From Bog-756 sp963704615 (GTDB lineage Bacteria > Actinomycetota > Acidimicrobiia > Acidimicrobiales > RAAP-2), in assembly GCA_963704615.1 (NCBI GenBank), contig OY969923.1, positions 4,030,001 through 4,094,000 of the forward strand: a stretch of DNA of 64,000 bases. The letters run 5' to 3'. The position numbers and the translations under genes are program-made. The notes under the pieces are model-generated. The model was not told the origin of the DNA. It did not search any database and was given only the letters and a program-made list of their open reading frames with translations. This document shows, piece after piece, positions 1-9,758 of the stretch (positions are counted from its first letter, which is position 1; each line of letters begins with the position of its first letter).

Positions 1-85
1 ACAAAACCCGCCGGCCGGTCGTCATCGTCCGCCGCACCTACCGGACCGCTCGCTACTTCCGAATCTCCCACTGGTGGCGCTCTCC

Positions 86-664
86 CTACCTGGCCTTGTC
101 GGTCGCCCCTACCAGGCCCCGTGACCTTCCACGATCGACCAACGCCTTCTGGAGCGCTTTTCTTCCGCGGTGGATCCTGCTCATCACCGTCCCGATGGGC
201 ACATCGGTGATCTCGGCGATCTCCTTGTACGAGAATCCTTCGACATCGGCCAACAGGACGGCCATCCGGAACGACTCGGGGAGGGCCTCGATGGCGGCCT
301 TCACGTCGGTGTCGGTGAAGCGGTCGAGGGCTTCGTCCTCGGCGCTGCGGCCCAGGCCCGAGTTCTGGTCGCCGGCCAGATGGCGGTAGAGGTAGAGGTC
401 CTCGACATCCTCGACATCGGCGATCTCCGGGCGCCTCTTCTTGGCCCGGTAGCTGTTGATGTAGGTGTTGGTGAGGATGCGGTAGAGCCAGGCCTTGAGG
501 TTGGTCCCCAACTCGAAGCTGCCAAAGGCCCGGTAGGCCTTGAGATAGGTCTCCTGCACCAGGTCCTCGGCATCCGCCGGGTTCCGGGTCATGCGCAGAG
601 CGGCCGTGTACAGGGCGGGCATGAACTCCATCGCGAGATCGGAGAAAACCGCCTGATCGGCCAT
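86..664 (-). CDS. ECF RNA polymerase sigma factor, SigR/SigH-like
   Basis: This 192-residue sigma-70 family protein directs RNA polymerase to a stress regulon. Region 2 lies at about residues 12-80 (NPADAEDLVQETYLKAYRAF and the AWLYRILTNTYIN segment). Region 4 lies at about 120-175, with the helix-turn-helix YKEIAEITDVPIGTVMSRIHRGRK. The AKKRRPE linker and overall pattern match the actinobacterial SigR/SigH group, which answers disulfide stress and is normally held by a zinc anti-sigma factor (RsrA) encoded just downstream. That neighbour would lie to the left of the window edge and cannot be seen. The ATG at 664 fits the family length. The divergent amidohydrolase starts about 155 bp away. 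Confidence 0.92.
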   Translation of the reverse strand: MADQAVFSDLAMEFMPALYTAALRMTRNPADAEDLVQETYLKAYRAFGSFELGTNLKAWLYRILTNTYINSYRAKKRRPEIADVEDVEDLYLYRHLAGDQNSGLGRSAEDEALDRFTDTDVKAAIEALPESFRMAVLLADVEGFSYKEIAEITDVPIGTVMSRIHRGRKALQKALVDRGRSRGLVGATDKAR

Positions 665-820
665 GGAAGCACCCTACACAGCAGGAGCGACATCCTGGGC
701 CGCGAGCCCCCGACGTGGCCCTTCGTCCCGCCCGGAAGGGCCCGGGGGCAGGCATCCGTGCGGCGGATGTTCGACCGATTCTGTACTCTTCGATGAGGAG
801 AAAGCAGAGGGAGAGCCGTG

Positions 821-2104
821 ATGGAGATCGACGAGATGGTGATGGTGAGCGTGGACGACCACGTCGTGGAGCCACCGGAGCTGTTCGCCGGGCGCCTCCC
901 CGCCAAGTACGCAGACCTGGCGCCCACGTTCACCACCAACGAGGACGGCACCAACGCCTGGCTGTACGAGGGCCAGGTGTTGAACAATGTGGCGTTGAAC
1001 GCCGTGGCCGGGCGGCCCCGCGAGGAGTACGGGCTCGAGCCCACCTCCTTCGAGCAGCTGCGTCCTGGTTGCTATGACATCGACCAGCGGATCAAGGACA
1101 TGGACGCCAACGGCGTTTTGGGATCGCTCTGTTTCCCCTCGTTCCCCCAGTTCTGCGGCCAGCTGTTCGCCCGCACCAAGGACAAGGACGTGGCCCTGGC
1201 CATGGTGCAGGCGTACAACGACTGGCACATCGACGAATGGTGCGGGACCTATCCGGGTCGGTTCATCCCCTGCCCCCTCCCCGCCATCTGGGATCCTCAG
1301 GTGCTGGCGGCCGAGGTGCGCCGGACGGCGGCCAAGGGCGCCCACGCCGTGACCTTCTCCGAGAACCCCTCGAAACTCGGTTGGCCGAGCATCCACTCGG
1401 ACTACTGGGACCCGTTCTGGCAGGCGTGCAGCGACGAGGCCGTGGTGGTGTGCATGCACATCGGATCGTCCTCGGAGATCGTGATCACCTCGGCCGACGC
1501 CCCCATCGACTGTCTCATCACCCTGACACCGATGAACATCGTGCAAGCTGCGGCCGACCTGGTGTGGTCCCCGGTCCTGCGCAAGTTCCCCGAGCTCAAG
1601 GTGGCGCTGTCGGAAGGCGGCATCGGCTGGATCCCGTACTTCCTCGAGCGGGTCGACTACAACTACGACCGCCACCACGCCTGGACGGGACAGGACTACG
1701 GCGACCAGCTTCCCAGTGAGGTCTTCAACCGCCATGTTCTGACCTGTTTCATCGACGACAAATTCGGTGTCGCCAGCCGCGAGTACCTCGACATGGACAA
1801 CGTGATGTGGGAGTGCGACTATCCGCATTCCGACTCGACGTGGCCGACCTCCCCCGAGACCCTGGCCGAGGGCCTGGGTGGGATGACCGATCACGACATC
1901 GACCGGATCTCCCATCTCAACGCCATGCGCCACTTCCACTACGACCCCTTCAGCGCACTGGGCGGCAAGGAGAACTGCACCGTCGGGGCCCTGCGGCAAC
2001 GGGCGGTGGGTCACGACGTCTCGATCCAGAGCCGGACCCAGGCGGGCATCGCCAAGAAGGGGACCCGCTCGGTCGACCTACTCTCCGCCTCCTCCTCGTC
2101 CTGA
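821..2104 (+). CDS. amidohydrolase family protein (amidohydrolase_2, TIM barrel)
   Basis: A predicted metal-dependent hydrolase or decarboxylase of the amidohydrolase_2 family (the ACMSD-like group), about 427 residues. Near the N-terminus it has VDDHVVEPPELF, the variant of the first metal motif common in actinobacterial members. A central HIGSSS supplies a second histidine, and ECDYPHSDSTWP near the C-terminus holds the conserved Asp/His. The substrate cannot be read from sequence. The following gene is a CoA-transferase, and such pairs are common in aromatic or steroid-type catabolism, so a role there is only an inference. GAGGGAGAG precedes GTG (818) and ATG (821); the ATG has the better spacing. 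Confidence 0.85.
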   Translation: MEIDEMVMVSVDDHVVEPPELFAGRLPAKYADLAPTFTTNEDGTNAWLYEGQVLNNVALNAVAGRPREEYGLEPTSFEQLRPGCYDIDQRIKDMDANGVLGSLCFPSFPQFCGQLFARTKDKDVALAMVQAYNDWHIDEWCGTYPGRFIPCPLPAIWDPQVLAAEVRRTAAKGAHAVTFSENPSKLGWPSIHSDYWDPFWQACSDEAVVVCMHIGSSSEIVITSADAPIDCLITLTPMNIVQAAADLVWSPVLRKFPELKVALSEGGIGWIPYFLERVDYNYDRHHAWTGQDYGDQLPSEVFNRHVLTCFIDDKFGVASREYLDMDNVMWECDYPHSDSTWPTSPETLAEGLGGMTDHDIDRISHLNAMRHFHYDPFSALGGKENCTVGALRQRAVGHDVSIQSRTQAGIAKKGTRSVDLLSASSSS

Positions 2105-2195
2105 TGCACCCTGCCTCGCGGGTACCGGTGACCACCGGCCGGCCGGCGCGGTACGGGCTCCTCCGTACCGCCAACTGATCAAGGGGTAAGCAGCC

Positions 2196-3413
2196 ATGGC
2201 TGATTCACTCGCTGGTTTCCGCGTCCTCGAGGTGGCCGCCTGGACCTTCGTGCCCGCCGCCGGCGCCGTGCTGGCCGACTGGGGGGCCGACGTCATCAAG
2301 GTCGAGCATCCCGAGATGGGCGACCCGCAGCGGGGTCTGGTCTCGATGGGGCTCATCCCCGGTGGCGAGGGTGCCGTCAACTACATCATCGAGCAGCCCA
2401 ACCGGGGCAAGCGCAGCATCGGTCTCGACATCAGCACAGACGGAGGCCGTGACCTTCTTTACCGCCTGGCCGAGACCTCCGACGTCTTCTTGACCAGCTT
2501 CCTCCCGGCGGTGCGCCAGCGACTGCAGATCGACGTCGAGCACATCAGGGCGGTGAACCCGAGGATCGTCTATGCCCGGGGGTCGGGACAGGGACCTCTG
2601 GGTCCTGACCGCGAAAAGGGCGGATACGACGGCGCCTCCTACTGGGGTCGAGGTGGGGTGGCCAACGCGCTCACACCGGCGGACAGCGAATGGCCCATCG
2701 GCGGGCGGCCGGCCTTCGGCGACCTGGCCGGGGGCATGGCCATCGCCGGCGGGATCGCCGCCGGCCTCCTGCAGCGGGCCACCACCGGCGAGGCGCCCAT
2801 CGTCGACGTGTCGTTGCTGGGCCTGGCCATGTGGATGCTCTCACCGGACATCGTGGCCTCCGGGCTCTACGGCGGTGATCCCATGCCCAAGTTCGATCGC
2901 AGCTCGTCCCCCAACCCCCTGGTGGGCAACTACCGGACCAGCGACGGTCGGTTCGTCACCCTCATGATGCTGCAGTCCGATCGCTTCTGGCCCGATTTCT
3001 GTACCCACATCGGACGACCCGACCTGATCGATGACCCCCGATTCACCGACGGCGGTGCTCGGTACGCCAACGCCAAAGAGCTGATCCAGGTGCTCGACGA
3101 CGTCTTCGCCTCGAAGACCCTCGCCGAATGGAAGGAGTCGCTGGCCACCCTGTCGGGCGTCTGGGCTCCGGGCCAGATGCCATCCGAGCTGGCCGCCGAT
3201 CCCATGGCCATCGCCAACGGCTACCTCTCCAACGTCCAGCGAGCCGACGGCAACAGCTACGACCTGGTGGTCAATCCGGTCCAGATGAACGAGACCGCCG
3301 ACCAGCTGACCGCCGCCCCCGAGCACGGCCAACACACCGAGGAGATCCTGCTCGAACTGGGCCTCGACTGGGACCAGATCATCGCCCACAAGGACGCCGG
3401 CGCAATCATCTGA
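2196..3413 (+). CDS. CaiB/BaiF family (class III) CoA-transferase
   Basis: A 405-residue class III CoA-transferase that moves CoA between acyl groups through an aspartyl-CoA intermediate. The N-terminus FRVLEVAAWTFVPAAGAVL followed by ADWGADVIKVEHPEMGDPQRG is typical. The candidate catalytic aspartate is in AFGDLAGGMAIAGGI at about residue 175, followed by the usual IVDVSLLGLAMWML stretch. The start has AAGGGG seven bases upstream. It follows the amidohydrolase by about 90 bp on the same strand, suggesting co-transcription. Its stop is only 8 bp from the convergent MFS stop. The acyl substrate is unknown. Confidence 0.92.
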   Translation: MADSLAGFRVLEVAAWTFVPAAGAVLADWGADVIKVEHPEMGDPQRGLVSMGLIPGGEGAVNYIIEQPNRGKRSIGLDISTDGGRDLLYRLAETSDVFLTSFLPAVRQRLQIDVEHIRAVNPRIVYARGSGQGPLGPDREKGGYDGASYWGRGGVANALTPADSEWPIGGRPAFGDLAGGMAIAGGIAAGLLQRATTGEAPIVDVSLLGLAMWMLSPDIVASGLYGGDPMPKFDRSSSPNPLVGNYRTSDGRFVTLMMLQSDRFWPDFCTHIGRPDLIDDPRFTDGGARYANAKELIQVLDDVFASKTLAEWKESLATLSGVWAPGQMPSELAADPMAIANGYLSNVQRADGNSYDLVVNPVQMNETADQLTAAPEHGQHTEEILLELGLDWDQIIAHKDAGAII

Positions 3414-3421
3414 GCAGCGCC

Positions 3422-4954
3422 CTAAGAGCCGGGACGGCTTCCATTGGGGCCGGGGGAGCCGGCCGCGGCCGTCGCCATCTCGGCCACGACGTCGCGGCGG
3501 GGATTGGCGTTGATCAGGAGCCCGCCGACGACGGCTCCGAGAGCCAGGGATCCGGCCGCCCACCCGCTGGCCACCGAGAAGCCGTGCACGGTGGCCTGGG
3601 GCACGATTCCCGGTGTCCGCACATGGGTGGCCAGGTAGGCGGCGGTCGCCGTGGCGGCGATGGTGTTGAGCAGTGCCGTTCCGATGGAGGCGCCGATCTG
3701 CTGGGAGGTATTGGTCGTGGCCGAGGTGATGCCGACGTCACGAGGCTCGGCCTTGTTGGTGGCCGTGCTGATGCAGGGCACCATGGCCAGCCCGAGCCCG
3801 AGTCCCAACAGGATCTCGGCGGGCAGGATGTGGCTCACGTAGGAAGCGTCGGGGGTGAGCTGGGTAAGAAGGGCCACGCCCAGGGCGGCGATGATCAGGC
3901 CGGGCACGACCAGCGCCCGGGTGGGGAGACGAGGCATCAGCCGACTGGCCAGCTGGGTGGCCGCCACCCCGTTGACCGCCATCAGCGGGAGGAAGGCCAC
4001 GCCTGTCTTGAACGGCGAATAACCGTCGACCGTCTGCAGCAGGTAGGTGAGGAAGAGGAACGTCCCGTACATGCCGAGCACGGCCAGCATGATGGTCAGG
4101 AAGGACCCGGCGCGATTGCGATCGGCCAGGATGCGTAGGGGTAGGAGCGGGCTCACCACCTTGGTCTGCACCACGACGAAGGCCGCCAACAGCCCGACCG
4201 CGGCCACCAGGGGTCCGACCACCCGCGGCGAGCTCCAGCCGACGGTGCCGGCCTCGCCCAGGCCGTAGACCAGGGCCACCAGTCCGGCGCTCCCGAGGAC
4301 GGCGCCGGGGATGTCGAGCGTCACCCCGGTGCGACCGGACCGGGTCGGGATGAGGGTGAACGCCCCCACGGCGACCACACCGGCGATGGGCAGGTTCACG
4401 TACAGGCACCAGCGCCAGCTGAGGTACTGGGTCAGCAGACCCCCGAGTATGAGGCCGAAGGCGGCGCCACCGATGGCGATCGAGGCGTAGATCCCGAAGG
4501 CCCGTCCGCGCTCACGGGCGGCGGTGAAGGTGGTGGCCAGGATGGAGAGCACCGAGGGGGCAAGCAAGGCGCCGAACATCCCCTGCAGGGCCCGGGCGCC
4601 GATCAGCATGCCGGTGCTCTGCGACGCTCCGCCCACCGCAGAGGCGGCAGCGAAGCCGACCACGCCGACGATGAGTGTGCGTTTGGGGCCGACCATGTCG
4701 CTGATCCGGCCACCCAGCAGCAACAGGCCGCCGAAACCCAGGGTGTAGGCGGTCACCACCCACTGGCGATCGACGTTGGAAAATCCCAGTGACCTCTGTG
4801 CTGAAGGCAGGGCGATGATCATGATGGTGGTGTCGAGCACCACCATCAGTTGAGCGCAGGCGATGACGATCAGGATCCACCAGTGGGCGCTGGTGGGCTC
4901 CCCTCCTTCGGGTCCCTGGGTGGTCGGTGCCGGAGCGGCTTCGACTTCGGTCAA
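3422..4954 (-). CDS. MFS transporter, DHA2 (EmrB/QacA) family
   Basis: A 510-residue drug:H+ antiporter-like permease with about 14 predicted transmembrane segments. The first is WWILIVIACAQLMVVLDTTI, with the family motif LDTTIMIIALPSAQRSL. The motif A-like loop is GGRISDMVGPKRTLI, and motif C is in the GIYASIAIGGAAFGLILGG region. The start appears to be TTG at 4954, because TTGA overlaps the stop of the upstream DoxX-like gene, so translation is probably coupled. It ends convergently against the CoA-transferase. The substrate cannot be predicted; export of a toxic compound is the usual role. Confidence 0.9.
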   Translation of the reverse strand: MTEVEAAPAPTTQGPEGGEPTSAHWWILIVIACAQLMVVLDTTIMIIALPSAQRSLGFSNVDRQWVVTAYTLGFGGLLLLGGRISDMVGPKRTLIVGVVGFAAASAVGGASQSTGMLIGARALQGMFGALLAPSVLSILATTFTAARERGRAFGIYASIAIGGAAFGLILGGLLTQYLSWRWCLYVNLPIAGVVAVGAFTLIPTRSGRTGVTLDIPGAVLGSAGLVALVYGLGEAGTVGWSSPRVVGPLVAAVGLLAAFVVVQTKVVSPLLPLRILADRNRAGSFLTIMLAVLGMYGTFLFLTYLLQTVDGYSPFKTGVAFLPLMAVNGVAATQLASRLMPRLPTRALVVPGLIIAALGVALLTQLTPDASYVSHILPAEILLGLGLGLAMVPCISTATNKAEPRDVGITSATTNTSQQIGASIGTALLNTIAATATAAYLATHVRTPGIVPQATVHGFSVASGWAAGSLALGAVVGGLLINANPRRDVVAEMATAAAGSPGPNGSRPGS

Positions 4955-5382
4955 CGGGCGTCTTGCCGCTTCGAACGTCCGCTGGCCATGAGACCAAGGC
5001 CGATGCCCAGCATCCAGATGTCCTTGCTCACGGCGGTGCCGGCCTGGCTGGGCCAGATGCTGCCCGGCTTGCGCAGGGCCGGTGTCCGGGCGTACATCCC
5101 GAGCAGGCCGCCGGCGAAACCGGTCAGCACCGTCCCGGCCACCGCGTTGGAGACCAGCGGGTTGAGAAGAAGGGCTCCGGTGGCGATCTCACCGGCGGCC
5201 AACAGACGCAGGAAACGCGGGGGCTCGACCCCCTTCAAGATCGGGTAGGCCCCGGCGGCCATACCGTGCACGCCTTCGGCGCGCTCATCGGGCCCGTTCC
5301 ATTTCTCGAGGCCGGCATGGAGGATGTAGGCGCCGGTGGCAACCCGGGGTGGGATGTCGCGGAGAGACATGCGCAGGGACAC
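4951..5382 (-). CDS. DoxX-like small membrane protein
   Basis: A 143-residue protein with about four hydrophobic segments (YILHAGLEKW, LRLLAAGEIATGALLL, AGTVLTGFAGGLLGMY, DIWMLGIGLGLM). The spacing and the early GLEKW motif resemble DoxX/DoxD-type proteins, membrane proteins often linked to redox or detoxification. It is the first gene of a two-gene unit with the MFS exporter, with which it shares a TTGA overlap. ATG at 5382 is used here; a second in-frame ATG at 5370 is possible. The family call is moderate and the function is unknown. Confidence 0.7.
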   Translation of the reverse strand: MSLRMSLRDIPPRVATGAYILHAGLEKWNGPDERAEGVHGMAAGAYPILKGVEPPRFLRLLAAGEIATGALLLNPLVSNAVAGTVLTGFAGGLLGMYARTPALRKPGSIWPSQAGTAVSKDIWMLGIGLGLMASGRSKRQDAR

Positions 5383-5667
5383 GGGAATCCTCCTTGGTGA
5401 TCGTCAGACTCCCCGAAAGGCGCGATGCACGCCGGCCGGGGCGGTGTCAGTGTCTTCGAGGGTCGGGATGTGCTCCGGCTTCCAGAGTCGGGATGGGCTC
5501 GGGTCGAAACGGCTGTACACGAGTCAGACCAACGCCTCGAGCGGCGGCACCGCCGACTCGTGACCGGCCTCGTCGGCGACCTTACCCGGAGACGTCAGTG
5601 CGGTCGGCGCGAGCCAACCTGCGCAGCCCTGGTGCGGTGAGGTGCGGCCCGGACGTTCGGCCGAGCC

Positions 5668-8007
5668 TTGGTCACCAAGTCCGGAGACCGCGCTGGGCGG
5701 GACATCAAGAAGTGGGCCTCACCTGCCGATATCGATGGGATGGAGCAACTACCGGAGGGGGGCGATCCGGGCCTGCCCATGCCCTTTTCGGCCCGGCTCC
5801 ACAAGAGCATGGTCGATCCCACCATGCTGGTCGTTCCTCTCATCGCCGCTCTGTTCTGTCTCTTCCGCTGGCTGCGACTCATCGCTGTCGAGCCTTACTG
5901 GGTCTACATCGCCCTCCTGACCGGTGCGGCCGTGGTCCGGGTGATCTTCTCGGCCCTGTGGGAGGAGCCACGACGCCCGTGGCACAGCAACGCCTACATC
6001 GCCTGCAGCATGGCGGTGATCGCCGTGGTGGCCTACAGCACAGGATGGGGACCGATCCTGTCGATCGGCTTCCTGTTCGGCGCGGCCACCTCACTCGAGC
6101 TCTTCGGATCGAAGGCCACGCTTCCCTGCCTGGTGTGGACGACCGTGGCCATGGTTTTGGCCCAGCTGGCCATCGCCCTGGGGCTGGCCCCCACGATCAT
6201 CCACCAACCAACCGTGTTCGGGGTGGCGGGACTGAGCCTGGTCGGCGCCCTCTTGATCATCGGGCTCCTCGGTCAGGCCACGACCGGCGGTGAGACCCTC
6301 GAGGCCGAACTGCGACGATCCGAGCGACGTTTTTCGGCCCTGGTGAACAGCTCCAGCGACATCGTTGTCGTGGTCGGGGCCGACGGGGTGCTGGAGTACG
6401 CCAGCCCGGCCTTCCAGTCGGTGCTCGGATACGCCCCGGAGATCGCGCACACCTTTACGGCGGAGATGTTGCTCCATCCCGAGGACAGGCCGGCCCTGAC
6501 CGTGGCCATGGCCGCAGCCGGAGGTTCGGGCTCCAGCATCAACGAAGAGATCCGTCTCCGGCGGGCCGACGGCCAGTGGTTGTGGTTCGAGGCGGCCATC
6601 ACCAATCTGACCGCTGACCCCGACGTCAACGGCTTCGTGGCCGACCTCCGCGACATCACCCGCCGCAAGGACGCCGAGGATCGTTTGGCCCACGCCGCCC
6701 TCCACGACGCTCTCACCGGCCTTCCCAACCGCACCCTGATCCTCAACCGGGTCGAACAGATGCTGGCACGCGCCCGGCGCCAGCACACCAAGGTCGCCGC
6801 CCTCTTTCTCGACCTCGACAATTTCAAGGACATCAACGACACCCTCGGTCACAAGGCCGGCGACGAACTTCTGGCCGAAGTGGCGACCCGGATGGCCGGT
6901 GCCCTCCGCGAAGGTGAGACGGTGGGCCGACTGGGAGGGGACGAATTCGTCGTGCTGGTCGAGGGCTCCTCGCTGGCCGCCGGGGCCAATGTGGTCGCCG
7001 AGCGCATGGTGGAGGTCCTCGCTCCCCCCTTCTCCATCCCGGCCAGCAACGTCCCCCTCGAGGTCACAGCAAGCATCGGCATCGCCGAGGGGGACCGGGC
7101 CATCACCGGGGAGCTGCTCCGAGATGCCGACATCGCCCTGTACCAGGCCAAGGCCGCCGGCAAGCACTGCGCCGTGGCCTTTTCGCCGTCGATGCAGGAG
7201 GCCGTCGACCACCGGCGCGGTGTGGAGCTCGATCTGCACCATGCCCTCGAAGACGGCCAGTTCTTCCTGGTGTACCAGCCCACCTACGACCTGGTCACCG
7301 GAACCATCAACGGCGTGGAGGCCCTTCTGCGCTGGCGACACCCCGAACGCGGGGTCGTCCAGCCCGGTGACTTCATCCCCGTCCTCGAGTCGACCCGGCT
7401 CATCGTGGCCGTCGGCGACTGGGTCCTCCTCGAGGCCTGCCGACAGGGTGCGGCCTGGCATCGCCAAGGGCACCGGGTGAGCATGTCGGTGAACATCTCC
7501 GGCGTGCAGCTCGAACGCGACCGGATCATCGACGACGTCCACTGCGCCCTGTCGACCAGCGGTTTCGACCCGGACATGCTCATTCTGGAGCTCACCGAAA
7601 CCACCCTGATGCACGACGTGGAAGCCGCGCTGGTCAGGCTCAACTGGTTGAAGTCCCTGGGGGTCCGGCTCGCCATCGATGACTTCGGCACCGGATACTC
7701 CTCGCTCGCCTACTTACAGCAGTTCCCCATCGACGTGTTGAAGATCGACCGGTCCTTCATCTCCGGCGTGACCGATTCAGAGGAGTCGGCGGCCATCGTC
7801 CACACCCTGGTCCAGCTGGGCAAGGTGCTCGGACTCGAGACCGTGGCCGAGGGCATCGAGACCGACGACCAACGACGGTGGCTGCAGGCGGAGAGCATCA
7901 CCGCCGGGCAGGGGTACCTCTTCGCCCGGCCGGTCGACGTCGAGGGAATGGACCAGCTCCTCGAGGAGTCCGCCGGAAGGCTGGAAGGTGCCCAGGTGGT
8001 GAGCTGA
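5668..8007 (+). CDS. membrane-bound PAS-GGDEF-EAL cyclic-di-GMP protein
   Basis: A 779-residue signalling protein. The N-terminal ~220 residues carry about six membrane segments of no named sensor family. A PAS domain follows (about 225-330, with RRADGQWLWFEAA). Then come a GGDEF diguanylate cyclase (about 345-500; GRLGGDEFVVLVEG, intact signature) and an EAL phosphodiesterase (about 520-770; GVEALLRWRHPE, LELTETTLM, DDFGTGYSSLAYL, ETVAEGIE, QGYLFARP). Both catalytic signatures are intact. The position normally holding the RxxD inhibitory site reads REGE, so product inhibition may be weak. Starts are uncertain: TTG 5668, ATG 5740 and ATG 5779 are in frame and none has an ideal ribosome site. 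Confidence 0.93.
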   Translation: MVTKSGDRAGRDIKKWASPADIDGMEQLPEGGDPGLPMPFSARLHKSMVDPTMLVVPLIAALFCLFRWLRLIAVEPYWVYIALLTGAAVVRVIFSALWEEPRRPWHSNAYIACSMAVIAVVAYSTGWGPILSIGFLFGAATSLELFGSKATLPCLVWTTVAMVLAQLAIALGLAPTIIHQPTVFGVAGLSLVGALLIIGLLGQATTGGETLEAELRRSERRFSALVNSSSDIVVVVGADGVLEYASPAFQSVLGYAPEIAHTFTAEMLLHPEDRPALTVAMAAAGGSGSSINEEIRLRRADGQWLWFEAAITNLTADPDVNGFVADLRDITRRKDAEDRLAHAALHDALTGLPNRTLILNRVEQMLARARRQHTKVAALFLDLDNFKDINDTLGHKAGDELLAEVATRMAGALREGETVGRLGGDEFVVLVEGSSLAAGANVVAERMVEVLAPPFSIPASNVPLEVTASIGIAEGDRAITGELLRDADIALYQAKAAGKHCAVAFSPSMQEAVDHRRGVELDLHHALEDGQFFLVYQPTYDLVTGTINGVEALLRWRHPERGVVQPGDFIPVLESTRLIVAVGDWVLLEACRQGAAWHRQGHRVSMSVNISGVQLERDRIIDDVHCALSTSGFDPDMLILELTETTLMHDVEAALVRLNWLKSLGVRLAIDDFGTGYSSLAYLQQFPIDVLKIDRSFISGVTDSEESAAIVHTLVQLGKVLGLETVAEGIETDDQRRWLQAESITAGQGYLFARPVDVEGMDQLLEESAGRLEGAQVVS

Positions 8008-8068
8008 TCGATCGAGAGTCCTGATCGGCGCGCTCGCTCCGGGCGGTGCCGCCGGGGTAGACCATGGC

Positions 8069-8623
8069 ATGGACTCGGCCACCACCCCGCCCGCTCCTGC
8101 GAACCACACCCCGGACGGTGGTGTGGTCATCGGCTCCGAGGATGCCCGACGGCGCCTGGTTCTGTTCGAGGACCCCCAATGCCCGTACTGCCGCCAGTTC
8201 GAAGAGACCTCCGGTGACCTCCTCCGTGACGCAGTGGCCTCGGGCTCGGTGGCCGTCGAGTACCGGATGCGGTGCTTCCTGGGCGAGGAGTCGGTCCGGG
8301 CCGACAACGCCCTGGCTCTGGCGGCCGAAGCCGGCCGGTTCGACCAGCTGCGTCGGGAGCTGTTCGCTGCTCAGCCGCCGGAGGGCAGCGGGGGTTTCAC
8401 CCAGGCCGACCTGATCGAGCTGGGGAAGCGGGCCGGGCTGACCGGCTCGGGCTACCTGACCGGTCTCCGGGAGCGGCGCTACGAGCCGTGGGTGGTCCAG
8501 ATGGAGAGGTTGTACCAGACCGAGGACCCCCAGGGCACCCCGGCCGCACTCCTCGACGCCAAGAAGGTCGACTCGCGGTTGCTCTTCGACCCCGACGCAC
8601 TGGCGACCTTGATCAACAGCTGA
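8069..8623 (+). CDS. DsbA-like thioredoxin-fold protein
   Basis: A 184-residue protein of the thioredoxin_4/DsbA group. LVLFEDPQCPYCRQFEETSG holds the redox CPYC motif at about residue 39-42, and GTPAALLD near the C-terminus supplies the cis-proline loop. There is no signal peptide or membrane anchor, so it should act in the cytoplasm as a disulfide reductase or oxidase. Many relatives are exported, which makes this one slightly unusual. It follows the GGDEF/EAL gene by about 60 bp on the same strand but has no obvious functional link to it. Confidence 0.85.
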   Translation: MDSATTPPAPANHTPDGGVVIGSEDARRRLVLFEDPQCPYCRQFEETSGDLLRDAVASGSVAVEYRMRCFLGEESVRADNALALAAEAGRFDQLRRELFAAQPPEGSGGFTQADLIELGKRAGLTGSGYLTGLRERRYEPWVVQMERLYQTEDPQGTPAALLDAKKVDSRLLFDPDALATLINS

Positions 8624-8662
8624 CGACCTGGTCGAGCTGGTTTTTCGGCTGAGCCGGACCGA

Positions 8663-9013
8663 TCAGCGCTCGATCAACGACTCGTTGGCGTAGCCGACCA
8701 CCTCTTCCAACGGGATGCCAAAGGCAGTGGTGATGTCGGCCAGTGACAAACCCTCGGCAACGGCGGAAGGGATGACTATTTCTCGCACTTTGTGCCGAGC
8801 ATCGTAGAGTGCCCGCACCGCGTCTTCGGAAGCTCGGCGCTGGTGAAGGGAGGGTACCGTCATCAGCACCTCGCCGATGCCAGCTCCACCGTTGAGCAGG
8901 GTGAGTGCCTGTGTGAGGGTTCGCTCGTTGACGAGAAGCTGGTTGCGAAGAGTCCGGTTGGCGCTGATCAGCTCCTCGATCGCTGCTCTCACCGCAACGG
9001 ACGGACTCGACAC
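8663..9013 (-). CDS. small hypothetical protein with possible helix-turn-helix
   Basis: A 116-residue, mostly helical protein starting at GTG 9013. The N-terminal part (about 5-50) looks like a coiled-coil helix (ELISANRTLRNQLLVNERTL). The C-terminal part contains LSLADITTAFGIPLEEV, which has the look of a helix-turn-helix and could bind DNA. It is not recognised as a named family. It converges with the DsbA-like gene, separated by about 40 bp. Whether it is a regulator is inference. Confidence 0.6.
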   Translation of the reverse strand: MSSPSVAVRAAIEELISANRTLRNQLLVNERTLTQALTLLNGGAGIGEVLMTVPSLHQRRASEDAVRALYDARHKVREIVIPSAVAEGLSLADITTAFGIPLEEVVGYANESLIER

Positions 9014-9257
9014 GCCTCCATTGTACGGACCCTGGTGGCTGGACTGCGGATGGTCGCGCCGCCCGACTTCCGACCGCCCCGGCGCAACCCGGGGGTGCGC
9101 GGAAAGGCCGAGACAGCGGCCTCAGTGGGAGCGCAGCCGCCGTGGGAACAGAGCTGACGAGGAGGCTCGGCTCCACCAGAGACTTAGGAAGTTCAGCTTG
9201 AGATTCGGCGAGGCCGGCCTCCGAAACCCACGAAGCCCATGTCCACGCCGGCCGGTC

Positions 9258-9461
9258 TCAGTCCGCTCGTTTGCGGCCGAAGAGCCAGTAGCCGAACGAA
9301 TTGCCCGGATTGGCGAGAATCACCACACGCCACAACCGCTTGGTGCCGCGGACGTCGTCCTCGGAGCGATGCTTGAGGTCCCGCCAGGCGAGGACGGCGG
9401 CGACCAGATCCACAGCGGCAACGGCAGCGATGACGGCCCGCCTCACTCTCCGTTGTTCCAC
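9258..9461 (-). CDS. small PLDc_N-like membrane protein
   Basis: A protein of about 67 residues with one hydrophobic segment (RAVIAAVAAVDLVAAVLAW) followed by KRLWRVVILANPGNSFGYWLFGRK. The W-x-x-V-x-x-NP-x-G-x-x-Y-x-L-x-GR pattern is that of the phospholipase D N-terminal-like small membrane family. The longer open frame to 9569 is rejected because its extra residues are Arg-rich and unlike a protein. GTG at 9461 is chosen, although its GGAG lies very close. Function unknown. Confidence 0.6.
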   Translation of the reverse strand: MEQRRVRRAVIAAVAAVDLVAAVLAWRDLKHRSEDDVRGTKRLWRVVILANPGNSFGYWLFGRKRAD

Positions 9462-9758
9462 GCTCCGATTATGCCATCGAGCGGTCGTGCTGCCTTCCCG
9501 CTCTGCTGGCGTGGCGGAGAAGTCGCCACCAGGACGGCGCCAGAGAACCGGAGCGACGAAACGCCACACTCTGCGGCCGGGCTCTCACGGAACGGAGACG
9601 AACCTGGGCATGGGAACGCCCGGGCTGTGGGCTCGCCTTTGGGACGAGGGGCAGGACAGCCCGGGCGCCACAAGCTATCTACCCAATCCGGGCGAGCTGA
9701 CTCGTCAGAGAACTCGTTTTGGCACGGAGGTGTGGTGCTCTCTCAGTCCCCGTGGTCC

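Noticed and set aside
1..25. Possible start of an anti-sigma factor gene next to the sigma factor
   Set aside because: Only eight codons remain before the window edge; there is no strong ribosome site and nothing to confirm it.
674..2014. Long minus-strand open frame across the amidohydrolase gene
   Set aside because: It is a shadow: its residues are Val/Gly/His-rich with no motif, and the plus-strand frame is a clear amidohydrolase.
6091..7614. Long minus-strand open frame across the GGDEF/EAL gene
   Set aside because: It has no protein pattern; the plus frame has intact GGDEF and EAL motifs.
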